Source of the DNA: Salarias fasciatus
Lineage: Eukaryota; Chordata; Actinopteri; Blenniiformes; Blenniidae
NCBI RefSeq assembly: GCF_902148845.1
Contig: NC_043760.1
Location: 19,318,295 to 19,382,294 of the forward strand
Length of the DNA: 64,000 nt
Direction of reading: 5' to 3'
The notes under the pieces are model-generated. The model made no database searches. It saw nothing but the letters and a program-made list of their open reading frames with translations, and was not told the DNA's origin. The position numbers were made by a program, and so were the translations under genes. Of this stretch, positions 29,299 through 47,264 are shown piece by piece; position 1 is the stretch's first letter; each line of letters opens with the position of its first letter.

Positions 29299-29580
29299 CA
29301 AATCCATCCATATTCTAGACCTGCTATATCCGTTTTGTGTTGGAAAAGTACATCCTGAACGAGAGACAGACAACACACTACACTCATTTTCACACCAATG
29401 AGCAGATAAGAGCAACTATTTAACCTTAAACATGCGTTTCTCAACAGTGGGAGGGAAGTGAAGTACCCACAGAAAGTCCTCGCTCTGGGTGAACATGCAA
29501 AATTGACACAGAAAGAATCCCAACTGGATTCCATTGGGAGAGATTCTTGCTGTGAGACTGGACTGCAAGCCACTTCAAAC
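29299..29580 (-). mobile_element. Teleost tRNA-related interspersed repeat (SINE family B), minus orientation
   Basis: Landmarks in order on the plus strand: AATCCATCCATATTCTA, CACACCAATGAGCAG, AACCTTAAACATGCG, CAGTGGGAGGGAAGTGAAGT, GGTGAACATGCAAAATTGAC and TCTTGCTGTGAGACTGGACT. They follow the order of a very common fish repeat read backwards (GGAGTTTGCATGTTCTCC ... GGTTTCCTCCCACAGTCCA ... ATGGATGGATGG). Same family as 33220-33552. The copy is well diverged. Confidence 0.7.
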
Positions 29581-32500
29581 AGTTTGTTTTTACTGAAGTT
29601 ATTAACTTTCTGTTCCTTCTGGGATTGGGACAGCTGTATAAATATTTGACAATAGCCTTTAAGTAGACTAATTGCTGAAGTGAATTTGTGAGAGTATGAG
29701 AATAATATATTTATTTAATACACACTCACCAGGCCTATTTATATCCTATTTTTGCAAGTCAGTCCCTGAGTATCCTGGGATGAAAGGAACTGACAAAGAC
29801 ACCATGTGACTGTTCTGTGTGAAAGATACCTGCCTGCCATCGAGTTCTTATAAAACAAAAGAGTAAAAAACAACTGCATATCATTTCCTTGTGATATTCG
29901 AATCCTGAAGCCCTTTGTGTTAAATATGCGGATGTGTTGATGATCAGTTTCAGTTGGCATCAATAACCTATGCTGCTGACACGATACCATGCCTGAAAGT
30001 CACGACTATTTGGCTCTGAGATTTTTAGAACAAGTTGAACCACTTCCTAGACCATTAGAGGACTTTAATCGTAACACCACAGTTCAGAATTTATGGGAAT
30101 AGCGAGTTAGGCAGGAGCTTCCGCTTTGTAAGAAAATGCTATGCAGAATTATTCCTTGTTGTCACCTTTTCTTTAAATTCACAGGAGTATTTTTAGTAAA
30201 ATTAGTAAAAGTAAAGTTTGCTGGTCAATTGGAACACTTTTTAATTAGTTTCAGTCAGTGTTCTATGAGCTGAAACATAATGAGGAGAGCACACACCTTA
30301 CTCTTGTCATTCCTTTATCTGCTTTGCTCTCAGAGGGGTTGCCTGAGTCAGAAAGCTATGACCCACTTCCATTGTCTGAGAGTGTAGGTTCCCAGCACTC
30401 TACAGTTTGAACTTTCCACTCACAGACTGATGGCAGATAGTGACATTACTGCAAAGAGACACACAGGAAAACCATCAGATTAATGAATAATTTTCACAGG
30501 TTGATGTAATAGGAAATCAAATCAATATCAGATTTTAAAAATGATGACGAAGTCCATTTTGTATAATACTACAGAATTGGAGAATCAACATAATCTTAAC
30601 AGAAAAAACAGATTTTGAAGTTTGAGTTGAACAGCATAAATACCCATTGTGGTGGTGGAATAATGGTTTCCATGAGATGTCACAATGTTGGAGTCAGGGA
30701 GTCATGGCGAAGTAACTGTGACCTCTAGTGGTCACAACGTAGAATTACCACCACATGCCATAAGGTGACAGTTTGAGAAATTCAGTGTGATCCAATCCAA
30801 AATGAACTTCTGAGGAAATACACTCCACTAACTAACTAACTAACTAAGAAAATAACTAACCTTGACCATACTAGTTGTGCTGAAAAGCTCGGAGGACACT
30901 TTTACCACTGCAGATCACGGTGCCTCTTTGTACTGCACTCCAGAGGTTTCAACAACCCGTGTAAATGACCTGTCTGCTGCAATATTGTATATTCAAACAT
31001 GTATAAATTTGAGACCAAATTTCGAGTTGTTTTTATTTTGGAGTATTTTAAGGTAGTATCACTGAAACTCTCATAAATAGATACACCCTTTATGTGTGTA
31101 CACTGCACTGCAGATGTGCTGAGTCACTTGTGCAGTGTTGATAGAGGCTGATTTTGGCTGAGCACAGGAAAAGTGGGGAGGGGGACCTGTCATCAGATGA
31201 TTTCAACTCAAAAATTGAGTTTTGTGGAATTTGGACTTTAATCTTTTACTAGCACTGAAGCAGTTAGTTTCATGGGTAAACAACAATGAACATTGTTAAA
31301 CAAAGTCCTACCCCAACAATTAACTAAACTACAAGAAGACAACAAAACACAGCTATAACACTACCAACATCAACAACATCAAAGTACACCAAAAAACAAT
31401 GTTTGAATCCTGAATATCCCATCCCAAACTCCCATGATACATTATGGCTCCACGGTCATGGTTGAAAGTACCACTAAATTATTTTATAGTTTATAATATT
31501 TTTGCAGTTTTATTCCGTTCCAAGTTTACTTGTTGTTATACTTTGTAAACTTTGTTTAATAAATTACTTGGTTATTTTCTGACAAACTTGTACTCCAATT
31601 TCTGCTTTTTGCTCATGTGCCAGGTTCTGTTGTGTTTTATTCACAAACCAATATGTATAAGTTAAAAAATAAAATAAAAATAAAAAAAAAGTTCTGTTCA
31701 TGCTGTCTGGCCTGACATGATTAAAACAAAATGTGTTTTCTATTTGTAGAGACAACCCTGCTGTTCCATATTAGAGAATTATGAGTTGAATAGTTGTGGG
31801 TAAAGATAATTTCTCCACACAGTAATGCCTGCTTGTAGATCGCTTCATAGCGATTTTGGACACTTCAAATTTAAGCAAAAAGGCAATTCAACAACTTATT
31901 AGAGATATGGTAACAGATTGACTGAGACTGAGAACTAGTCTTGATTCTAAATGCTGCAATAAGAAATTCAAATTTTATAGCTCTTAAACCGCCATGAACA
32001 TATTCTCTAACCAACTATGATCTGCACAGGTAATGAGTCTTGTTTTTCCAGATGAATCTGATAATAACAGCATCAGATGAACTGAAGGGAAAACAGAACA
32101 GGCTCAACAGGCACAACCACCAGTACCTCCTTGAGGAGTTTGCCTGATGGTGCGTTCACTTGGAAGTCTTAACTTGAAGTACTGATCAATATAACCTTAA
32201 AGTTCAGTGTCCCCAGCATACAGCAAAAATATTTAGCAGCTATTTCTTTAAGTGACAGATAGTGTGAATTCCTTTTCAGTTTGTTGAGATTAATCATTAA
32301 TCCTGTGTGTCTAATGCCATATGCACGCATGAGTAATTGTGCCAGTTCTTTGACAACAGACCTGATTTTCAGAATGATTAATAAAAGTTAATATTTTTGT
32401 ATTGCATTGGGAAAAAACCCATAGTTTTATATTTTCAACAGAAAGCCTACAAGGTAATTCTTTTTTTTAAATTAAAGGTGTCCTAAATTATGAGAAAGCC

Positions 32501-33219
32501 TCAGTTGAGTCAGCAGAGTTTATGTAGCAGGCTTATAAACTCACTCTTGATTGAGTTACAATAAAACTTTTATTTCAAACAAGTGGGCAAGAAGAAATAA
32601 CAAAAACTACCCAAAACATGTTGAAAAGTGGACAAAATTCTAAGACATACCAAATTAGACAAGACTAAATTCAAGAAACAAAAAATAAGATAAAGCACAC
32701 ATAGAGGTTGTTGGTATGAAAGAAATCAGACTGATTAAAGATAACAGTGGTTGTATGGAGCTGCAGTCGTTACAGTCCTCACTGAATGCTGGCCGGCGAC
32801 GCCTTTCTGTGTGGTGTTTTCTCTTGAGTACGGTATTTCAATGCAAATATTTTCCCCTCAGCTATTCAGGCAAACCATTTCAGCATATTCAGCCTGAAGC
32901 TGAAGGATATTTGACAGAGACTCCTTTACACCAAGGCCAACTGACAGGCCAGATGTTGTCTCTATTCCTATCATTTGTGACTCAGAAGCACAAAAACAAT
33001 AAAATCGTGTGATCGTGTGAACATTGTGATCTTCTTCTGAAACACTGTTCGTGGTAAGCACAGATGACACCTGTCTCGAGAGAAATTGCAGCTAATATGC
33101 CGCTGGTTAAAATTTGGCACAACCACATACAATTCTTAACAAAATTAACGCATGTGCCATGTTTCACCAACGTCTTCATAATAACAGCAATAAATTAATT
33201 TGACATCCACAATAATTAA

Positions 33220-33552
33220 AGTGGGGATGCATGCAGTGCAATAGTCAGTGCTCTTGAGTGGGAAGGTTGTGGATTCAGTTATTATTATGTGGAGTTTGTG
33301 TGTTACCCCCATGTGTGCATGGGTTTCCTCCAGGTACTGTGATTTCCTCCCACAGTCCAGACAGAAACATTGATGTGAGGCTAATTGATGATCCTAAATT
33401 TACCATAGGTGTGTGTGTGTGTGTGCGTGCATGTGTGTTTTGCCCTCTGGACTGATGACCAGTCCAGGGCATATCCTGCCCTTAGTCAATTAATTGACTC
33501 CAGCAATCTGCCACAATATGGTGATATAGAAGATTGATTGATGGATGGATTA
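33220..33552 (+). mobile_element. Teleost tRNA-related interspersed repeat (SINE family B), plus orientation
   Basis: A tRNA-like head (AAGGTTGTGGATTCAG) is followed by GTGGAGTTTGTGTGTTA, GGGTTTCCTCCAGGTACTG, TTTCCTCCCACAGTCCAGAC and GAGGCTAATTGATGATCCTA. Then come a (TG)n insert, GACCAGTCCAGGGCATATCC and a tail ending GATGGATGGATT. The order and motifs match a widespread fish SINE-like repeat. It is nearly full length and is the best copy in the window. Confidence 0.75.
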
Positions 33553-34007
33553 TGATCACAATGCTCAGCAACCCCATGGCATGTGTAATATCATAAAAAA
33601 TATCATAATAACAAGTAAAAATGACGATAATAATTTTTGAAACTGTAATAAATCCAAATGAAGTTAGCATCCACAACAATTAAAGCTGGCCATTCCTATT
33701 CTCCATGTTGGGACAAGTTCGAATTACCCTGACTTTCTTCACTACTTTTCTGAAAAAAAAAAAAACAAAAATGTAAAAGTTACACAGTAAGTTTGCATGA
33801 ATATATAGTGAAATATATTGTATAACCTAAATTTCATTTTAAATGTGTGTGATAAATGTGTCCGAGTGTCGGAAGCGGCCATGCAGCTGGTTTTTTCATT
33901 GCCATGTGAAGAAGAGGAAGAATGCTTTCCCACACTGCAACGCTGAGAATTCCCAGTTACATGAACGCAGCATCGTTGGCAGCAGCGCGTGCAACCCACG
34001 CCACAGG

Positions 34008-34170
34008 TGGGCGTGGCTTGCAGGAGGATAAAGCGTGTCAGCTCTTGCCCACCAGGTATCACTCACTCACTGAGACCACATTGAAGGCCGCTGTGAGGGG
34101 CTTCGCGCTACTTTTAAATCACCTCCAACTTTCTGTTGTTTTATTTGCCAAACCCTGCAAAGACTCCACA
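34008..34170 (+). promoter_or_regulatory. Promoter and 5' UTR of alpha-tubulin copy 3
   Basis: A GC/CACCC-type box (GTGGGCGTGGC, 34008-34018) is followed by a TATA-like GGATAAAG near 34026. That is consistent with a start some 30 bases downstream and a 5' UTR running to the ATG at 34171. The TATA match is weaker than those of copies 1 and 2, so the start is uncertain. Confidence 0.4.
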
Positions 34171-39175
<5,005 letters not shown>

Positions 39176-39381
39176 AATGTAACTCGCTTTACCTCGTTTA
39201 CCTGGGATATTTATTTTCAAAGGGTATATCCAATGTTTTATTCAGAAGTGTTTGGGTTGTTCTCCTTTAATTTTGTTCTCATTTTTTTAAGATGACCTGA
39301 ACTTGCATTCCAAGTTCTTAGTTGTGCCCAATGTTTGCTGCATTTGACAGATGTGCATGAGTATAATTTTTAACCATGTTG

Positions 39382-39387
39382 AATAAA
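39382..39387 (+). terminator. Polyadenylation signal of alpha-tubulin copy 3
   Basis: AATAAA in GTTGAATAAACACTTTCTG, 207 bases after the stop at 39173-39175. It is the first canonical signal downstream. Confidence 0.7.
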
Positions 39388-40201
39388 CACTTTCTGAATA
39401 CAAGCTGCGTTCAGTGTTATTAAAGATAACAGCCAGTAATGTTTGTGTTTGATCAGTTGCTCTGCAATAATGTTTAAGTTCCTCTGATCAGTTTCATTCA
39501 GACTTCTCTGAAAGTAGATCTCTTAACAGAAGAATGAGAGAAAAGGCAGTTAATTCTTGAAGTACTCTTAGCATGAAAAACGGAGTATTCAATTTGGATA
39601 ATGTAAGTCATATTAAAATACAAATTTGTGATTATTACAATCTAAGTTAAGTTTGCTGTACTTTCTTGGCCAATGTTTTTGTCACAAGTAGTGCAGAATA
39701 TTTCATTTTGCTTGGAAAATCTTATCACTATATTTCCAGTCTCCACACTGAAAGTAAGAAGCACGTCATGTGTTACTAAATCAAACCCAGGTCTAATCTG
39801 CCCCCTGGCGTTTTTGTCAGGAAGTACAATGATGCAGCGGTGACCGGATTAAAGATGGTGGGTATTAGTCGATCCTTCAGTATTTGATTAATCTCACACC
39901 ATATACTTCTTCAATCTTTTAGAGAAATGATATTAACAAAGTTAATGAGTACTCTTGTTTCGAATGAGCCATTTACTTCAGTGAATGACATCTCGTGACA
40001 ACCAATGACAACTGAAGGGAGAGACGTGGCCAATCGGATTCCAGTACGACTGTTGTGTAAATTACGTGTAAATTCTGCTTCTAAAACGCAAATTTAGAAT
40101 CAGAAAAATAACATTAAATACGTGTTAAATATGTGTGAAGTCAATCTCTCTACCCTGACTTGAATTTAATATCAACGTGAGTTATTCTCCTCCTCCCTGT
40201 G
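39388..40201. other. Short intergenic interval before pofut2
   Basis: About 0.8 kb of AT-rich sequence. I see no gene or known repeat in it. Confidence 0.5.
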
Positions 40202-40245
40202 GTTGCTAGGCGACTGGACGGACGCTGTTTTGCCTTCCGGAAGTG
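40202..40245 (+). promoter_or_regulatory. pofut2: pofut2 proximal promoter: X-box-like and ETS-like sites
   Basis: GTTGCTAGGCGAC (40202-40214) is a near-palindrome resembling the RFX X-box. CCGGAAGTG (40237-40245) is a good ETS/GABPA-type core. Both lie within 61 bases of the ATG, where housekeeping promoters often carry such sites. They may fall in the 5' UTR. The motifs are seen; function is inference. Confidence 0.45.
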
Positions 40246-40262
40246 CGTGGCTGAGAAGAAAT

Positions 40263-43200
40263 ATGGCGCACGTTGCACTGCATATACCACTATTATCGCT
40301 TACTTCCACGCATTCTTTTAGCACATTCTTTCTTTCTACTTTCGCCGCTTTCGCAGCATTTGAAACGGCGAGCGGTGACAATGTGTTCAGTGCCAGCCAC
40401 ACGCCCACCGCGCCCGTTGCCGCCGCGAGAGACCTCCGGTGAGTCCGCTGTTATGCTCCACATAGCTATGCTAACGTGATTCTGATGATGGATAGCTTCA
40501 CATTGTACGACTCGACAGAAGCTACGATCAACAAATCTTTCGGATTTTCGCTTTCTCCCGTGTTACCAGTGTTCTCGATACTCACCTGGAAGCCCTGTAA
40601 AAGTTGCCAGTCCAATTATTTTTTCAGGTCCGAGTGCCTCAAACCGCTTCTTCAATCTAGACACCAAAACACTACAGCAACGATTGCTGTTACACTGGTT
40701 CATTAAATGGGTTTCAAGTTGCTACATACTCTTAAACACAACATTATATAGATAAAACAATTTATGAAGATGAACGACACGAAATTTATGAATATAACAC
40801 ACATTTCATTCAGCTTTTCTTCATTCAACACAAACTGCTGCGTGTTATTTACAAGTTGTGTCAAAATATGCATTTTATTTATTTATGAATTGTAACATTG
40901 CTCTACACAACATAGTAAATATAGCATTTACATGTTAAAGCTTGGAAATGCATAAATGAATAAATCTATTTGACACTGGGGTCCAGCAGTAGTTATCATT
41001 CTCACCTCACTGAGAGATGGTCCAGGTTCAAATACTGACTGGGGCCTTTCCATGTGGAGTTTGCATATTCTTCCAAGTGTGTATGGGTTTTCTCGAGATA
41101 CTCTGATTTCCTCCCACACTTGAAAACCATAAATATGATGTGAATTTATGGCCCCTTAATACGGCTATCACAGACGTTGCTCAGAATATCCGACGAGATT
41201 ATTTGATAAACTGAAGCCACCGAATGAAGAGCATGGCACTTCTTTTTTTCATTCAGAGCTTTTTCTTCTGTCCCCTCTTGTCATCTCAGCTACCTCTTGT
41301 ATGATGTGAACCCTCCTGAGGGTTTTAATCTCCGAAGAGATGTCTACATCCGCATGGCCTCCCTGGTGAAGACTTTGAGGAAGAATGGGGACGACTGGGT
41401 CTTGGTTCTTCCCCCATGGGGTCGCCTCTACCACTGGCAGAGTCCCAACATCCACCAGATTCGCATCCCATGGGGAGAATTCTTCAGTCTCACGAGTCTG
41501 CAGGCAAATGTACCTGTCATTGAATATGAGGAGTTCATTGCTGGTGAGCATTTACACTTGGTGATGCAGAGAAGAGAACATTTTGAAAAAGACAATCATT
41601 TAGAAAAGCAATTATTTACTACGCGGTGCATGAAAGACTGATTGGTTTTACATGTTTTAATGCTAATTCTGATTCTTCCTTTGCATATAGAGAATGGAGG
41701 CCCGTTCATAGACCAGGTCCTGATATTACAAAACTATGCGGAGGGATGGACTGATGGAAAATGGGAGGAAAAAGTTGATGAACGGCCATGCATTGAGAAG
41801 CTGATGTATTCCAAAGATAAACAGGGCTACTACAGGTAAAAAAAAAAAAAAAAAAATCCTCACATCTTTCTACACAGCTCATGAAAGTAACATGTAAAAT
41901 TTTGATTACATATATCAAGGAGAAATACTTGAAGCCTTTATATTATTGGAACAGAAACATAACAAGTCATTAGTTAAAAAAAGGTGAGTTTTGTACTTAA
42001 CTGTTAATAATTGGACATTTTCCTCTCTTTTTCATTCATCTCTCCTGCTTCCCAGGGGTTGGTTTTGGGGCTACGAAGAGACAAGAGCTCGAAAAGTAAC
42101 ATGCATATCAGCACAGGGCCACGCCTCCATTATGGCTCCCGTTCTTCAGAAAAACATCACAGTGACGTGAGTCTACACGGCAACATTCTATAAACACACC
42201 ACACTCAAACAAACGAAGGAGTGTATATGTTTGGTTACATATTTCTTTGTTGTATTAATCCCGGTTGATGATGAATGCCGTACGTTTAAAAAGCCTGCAT
42301 ATTTCCCTTTTAGATGGCGTCACATTTGTAAAGAACATGCATTTTTAGAATGAGAAGCAGAGCTGGGATTGTGGGTTACTTGATCAATTTGCCAAATCTT
42401 CACTGCCGATGCCAAAAAGTCATTCTTCCTGTTTCCTTCATCTATGGCTACAGGTTTAGTTCGCCTTGAATGATAAAAGTTTCATTTGTTTGTATACACA
42501 TATTTTTTTGATTTAGAAGTGACGCTCTAAAGTTATGCCTGAATTGAAAATTCCATTGTTCTTTCTGTGGAGATTGCACACTAACACACCCAGTGACAGA
42601 TGAGTTTGGGAGTATTACGCAGCGTTTATGTAATGTGTTTGTCAAATTAATTCGCGAGAATGAGGCAGAAACTTTCCGAGCAAACAACTGAAGTTCACAA
42701 CCTTCTGCTGAAATGTGATCCGACTCCTTTGTTCATTGATTGTGGTATTATTTACAGTGAAGTGGCGACTCTTAGTTAAGCCTGATATCTTTTCTTTTTG
42801 CAGCTCAGTCATGCTCGACCGAGCAGAGACACTCCTTCATGATCACTATGCGGGGAAGGATTACTGGGACGTAAGTCATGTAATAACATACTTGGTATGA
42901 GAAATGTTGGCGCCAGGGGTTAGTGAACACTGTTTTCCACTTTTTTGTGATTAGATGTAAGATTTCTGTCATTTCATAATTGAGAATAAGGTTTAACATG
43001 GAATTACATTTTTTGAGTGATTGATTTATGCAACATTCTGTGTGTGTGTGCGTGTGATGTAGACCCGTCGCAGTATGGTTTTTGCGAAGCACCTCAGATT
43101 AATTGGAGATGACTTCAGGGCGAAGCACCTCAACTCCACTGACGACCGAGACAACACAGGATACAGCGAGGACTGGACTCGCATGAAGGTGACTAAACAC

Positions 43201-44297
43201 ATCTGACTGCCATATAATTATGGTGACGCTTGTGGAAATTTACATGCACTAATAAAAGTCATTGTCTCCTGTTTTTTTTTTTTTTTTTTGTTTCCTCCTC
43301 AGGCCAAGCTGGGCTCGGCTAAAGGTGGGCCGTACTTGGGCGTCCACCTGCGCAGGAAGGATTTCATCTGGGGTCACAGAGAGGACGTGCCCACCCTCAA
43401 AGGGGCAGTAAAAAAAATGCAACAGCTGATGAAGAAACACAAGCTCAACAAGGTGTTTGTTGCAACTGATGCAGATGATGAAGGTAGGAATGATTTACCT
43501 CTGTGTGTTTTTGATCTGTGATGGACTGGTGGCGTGTGCAGGATTTACCCTGCACCTGCGTCACATGCGCGCACAACACTGCAATAATCCCCCAATCTCG
43601 TAAATATACCAATAAATGTGTTTTGTTTGTATTTCTGATTCAACTGAAATAAGTTCTGCTTTATCCTCTTGAAGAACTGAAGGAGCTGAAGAAGCTGTTG
43701 CCTGACATGGTGCGTTTCGAGCCTTCTCCGGAGGACCTGGAGCTCTTTAAAGATGGCGGCGTGGCCATCATTGATCAGTGGATTTGTGCTCATGCGAGGT
43801 ATTGCAATCCTCATAGTTTTTTTGTTTGTTTGTTTCTTAAATCGGAACATCTATAGTCCGGAACTACAGTGACATTATAAGATACTAAAAGTTTTATACT
43901 TCTGAATATTAGATTGAAGATGTCATTCAAAAGGGGAAAACCTCCTTGAAAAAATGTATTGAAAACCTGCTCCACTCCCTGCCTTGCTTACCTTTCGATT
44001 CTGAATACCAGTGAATGTACCTGCCTATGGAAAATATTTGAACTTGAAAAGCTGGTCAGGCTGCTCTTCTCACGGGAGTCACATGAATTCACTCGATGGA
44101 CTTTGCGGAATTTTCACCTTTTGACTTTCCTGCTTGTTTCCAGAGTCTTTATTGGAACGTCAGTGTCCACCTTCTCTTTCCGGATCCACGAGGAGCGGGA
44201 GATCCTGGGCTTTGACCCCAAAACGACTTACAACCGGTTCTGTGGGGACTCGGAGAAAGAATGCGAGCAGCCCACACACTGGAAGATAGTTTATTGA
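40263..44297 (+). CDS. pofut2: GDP-fucose protein O-fucosyltransferase 2
   Basis: ER enzyme that adds O-fucose from GDP-fucose to Ser/Thr of folded thrombospondin type 1 repeats, as in ADAMTS proteins. Nine phase-consistent exons: 40263-40438, 41290-41543, 41691-41835, 42056-42166, 42804-42870, 43063-43188, 43303-43483, 43675-43798 and 44144-44297, giving 445 residues (human about 429). The N-terminus has a hydrophobic signal-like stretch ([15 protein letters not shown]) that is somewhat longer than in mammals. The GT68 family core begins [20 protein letters not shown]; the Glu in PPEGF (residue 69 here) aligns with the catalytic Glu54 of human POFUT2. Further family blocks are [51 protein letters not shown] (GDP-fucose binding), [20 protein letters not shown] and a C-terminus [11 protein letters not shown] without a KDEL signal. 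The ATG is the first in frame after the promoter motifs. Confidence 0.97.
40968..41160 (+). mobile_element. SINE family B fragment in pofut2 intron 1
   Basis: GGTCCAGGTTCAAATACTGA (box-B-like) is followed by GTGGAGTTTGCATATTCTTC, GTATGGGTTTTCTCGAGATA and TGATTTCCTCCCACACTTGA. This is the head half of the repeat described at 33220-33552. The tail is lost. A further short scrap (GATGGACTGGTGGCGTGTGC ... ACCCTGCACCTGCG) lies at about 43520-43565 in intron 7. Confidence 0.65.
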
Positions 44298-44930
44298 CAT
44301 GTCCTTGGAGTTTCCTTACACACAAGTGCCAAAAGCAGTGTTAAAAGTGGCATTTATTTGTATGGAGTAGACAAGATATTTAACCTTTATTGTTTTATTT
44401 TTTGTTTTTTTAACTTTGATAATTTGGATATTGTGCAATCAGGTCTGTCGTGACCACTGTGGCTGAACTTTGAGCTCAAAAAAGCCAAGACTTTTCTGCC
44501 AAACATGTGTTACTGTTATGTTCAACTGTTTCATTGTCATATATTTTCACGTTTTATGCTGAAATTGTGAGCAAGCTAAGTTTTACAAGGTTTCTGTTAT
44601 TTATTTTCAAAGCCAGCACACGTGGTGGTAAATGTACCACATAATGTTGACTGTGTGTGCGTGTGTGCGTGCCAGTGTGCGTGATGATGTTTTATCAGAT
44701 GAACTTTTCTAGAGTCAAACATTGAGCTCCTGAACAGAGATAATGGAATTGTTTTAATTGTTTTTCTTATTTCAGATATCCTGAAGACATACCCAAGGTT
44801 TTTGATCAGATTGTGACAGTATTGCCTTTTTTTTATCAAGAGTGCTCTGTAAAAACATCTCAGAAAGTTGTTGGCACACTCGGTGTTTCTCACCACAAAG
44901 CACACAGGCTGAATAAATAACATGTATTTT
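44298..44930 (+). other. pofut2: pofut2 3' UTR with polyadenylation signal
   Basis: Non-coding sequence after TGA at 44295-44297. AATAAA at 44912-44917 in GGCTGAATAAATAACATG is the likely signal, giving a 3' UTR of about 0.63 kb. Confidence 0.65.
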
Positions 44931-45059
44931 CACCTGACAAGCTGTAGTAGATGCTGTGCTTTATTAATGTTGGAGTAAAAGGAGGCATAATTGTGAAACA
45001 GTTATTGAACATTTAAAAAAAACCCTATATTAAAAGTCCATTTCAGTCTTCTGTTGTTA

Positions 45060-45330
45060 ATACCGACTGTGTATTTGGCCGACGCAGTTGTTCGTTGCGT
45101 GTGGGTCGGACTTGCGCCTTCTCTGTTTGGAGTTTTCACATTCTCCCTGTTGGTACGCCTGTGTGCGTGTTGCTGTGTTCTCTGGTGTCCTGCAATCTTT
45201 CAAATGAAGTCTAAACTCTAAATTTCCAGAAACTCCTGATTAATTTAGCGTTTACGCTGCCTTCGCTCATCGATAGCTGGGATCGACAGCTGCAGCCTAC
45301 GACCTTGAGTTGAGTAAAACCTGACGAAAG
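45060..45330 (+). mobile_element. Decayed SINE family B copy
   Basis: GTTTGGAGTTTTCACATTCTC, AAGTCTAAACTCTAAATTTC and CGCTCATCGATAGCTGGGAT correspond in order to the GGAGTTTGCATGTTCTC, TGACTCTAAATT and CAGCTGGGAT blocks of the same repeat. The copy is strongly diverged with internal losses, so it is an old insertion. Confidence 0.5.
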
Positions 45331-47264
45331 ACAGATAAATATGTATTTGACCACTGAAGTGTATTAAATACACTAAATATAAGACAAAAAAAATGCAAAG
45401 AAATGTTATGTGATACAAAGCAGCCAACTGAAACACCTTTTTTAATCACCCAATGACCTATATTTTAATTAATACTTATGACGACCTGATTGTTGATGCA
45501 AAGACACTCAAACTCAGAAATAAGAATAAACACAATGAAAGCTTCTGGGAAGCATTTTGGATAGCATCCAATAGCTTTGCAAAACATTGATTATGGCACT
45601 GCATGAGTAATATTCAAGGATTGATGAGCATGGCCTTCAACTCGATTGAATGAATGAGTGATGATCAATTCTTGGAATGAATGGGAGCCGAGTTAGAATA
45701 TATTTTAGGTCAAGGACATCAGAAATAAAGAAAACAGTAGAAAGTCATTGTCAATATACAGTGCAATGTGCAATGAGATATGGAAGCTGGTCTATATGAA
45801 GTGCATACTTAAAAAACATGTTAAAGAAAGTCCCTGCAAGAGTTGAAAAAAAACTTTGTTTTTTACCAGACCTTCATTAATACCATCTGAGTACTTCGTA
45901 ATAAACCTCATGGAAAAATAAGAATAAATGGAGTGTTATTCCTTTAATTTAGAAAGCGAGAGAGGGACAGGGCAGGGCTGTACTGTAAGTCCTCTATTGT
46001 CTGCTGTATTTATTCAAGCCTAACACCAGTACTTCTCAGGAGTATATTACTCTGCTTACTGCCAACTTTGACACGTTTCTCCATGTGAAGCTTGAGAACC
46101 TGTGTGACCACCTCATTTATTTAGTTCTCATTGATCCTTGACAGTGCTATCATGTCACGCGTCCCGTCTGCCCTTATTTGTACACCTCAAAAAGGCACCA
46201 GGCTCCCGCTGAATCTTGCAACGTCAAGAATGTCCTGACACTTTGTACTAAGAGGATGGCATTAAACAACACGCAGAGCTGCAACGTATCTTCCAACATC
46301 TTAAAAAATCCTGAAAGGTTTAAAAGTTGAAAGTGTTAAAAGTTGTTGTCTTAAATCACAAGCTGTGGATATGTGTGCGCGTGTGTTGTAATGATGAGAC
46401 GTAAGGTATCTGGGGAGTTTGTGTTTTTGTCTTTTCTCTTTTTTCCCTGTGGAAGAGTCACATTGCCACCGCCACATGGTCGCAGCAGGACTTTTCCTTG
46501 TGGAGACTCATGTCTCCACAGCAACACCTCCAAGCCGGTGCTCCTGTTGGTGTGAGCTGATGCTTTGTTTGCTCTTATCAATTGTGAATCAGCATGCACT
46601 GTAAAGATCGATAAAGAATAATACATGAACATTTCTTTTCTTGTGTTTTTACTCACAGATTTACTTTTCCTTACAGATCCTCCATCAACATGTCAATTTC
46701 AAATATCAATGTGTCATATGCTACACAAGTTTGAACAATAAGAGTTAAAGTACTTTCTGGAAATGCAAGATTGAATAAAATACGTTGGAAAAAAATCATT
46801 ATACCTTGTTTTTTTTTTTAAATAACTTGGAGGGGACATCAGTCCCATTTCAATACTGAGACATTTTGGTGTAATAAAACTCTTATGTCCGAAACACAAC
46901 AACAACAAAAAAAAGCTGATTTGGTTTTCCAGATCTGTTGAAATATATTGTCTGCCACAATGCTTCAGGCTAAAATAAATTAAAGGTTGTCCCTTCAACA
47001 AATCAAAGGCCACCTTTGACCTAATGTTTGACACCCTGGTGCATGAGTTTGGTATCGGTATTGTATAAGATTTTATGTAATGTAACTACTTTAAATAATC
47101 ATAATTAGCTTCAAATCCTAAAAAATGAATGTGATTTTGATGTGTTTAACACTTTCAAACTGATAGTTTTTTTAAAATTAATACAGGAGAAATTGATTGG
47201 ATAGAAATCCATGTCTATCTGTCTATCCATCTATCTATCTATCTAGATTTCCTTGTAAAGCACT
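45331..47264. other. Intergenic DNA with a hAT-like terminal scrap
   Basis: No gene recognised. CCTAATGTTTGACACCCTGG at about 47017-47036 resembles the right end of the CAGGGGTGTCAAA hAT group seen at 4784-5846; the matching left end was not found. A TCTA/CTAT microsatellite is at about 47214-47244. Confidence 0.4.

Larger units (their letters stand above)
28866..34000. other. Divergent intergenic region between tubulin copies 2 and 3
   Basis: About 5 kb separating the minus-strand tubulin pair from the plus-strand tubulin gene. It contains two SINE-type repeats (29299-29580 minus; 33220-33552 plus). I find no coding gene. The rest is AT-rich sequence with short frames only, for example a short ACTA/ACTAA repeat near 30828-30845 and a short palindrome GTGACCTCTAGTGGTCAC near 30719. 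Confidence 0.5.

Noticed and set aside
40203-40262. Upstream in-frame extension of pofut2 beginning at a TTG
   Set aside because: There is no ATG in this stretch, and it overlaps promoter-like motifs. The ATG at 40263 gives a plausible signal peptide.
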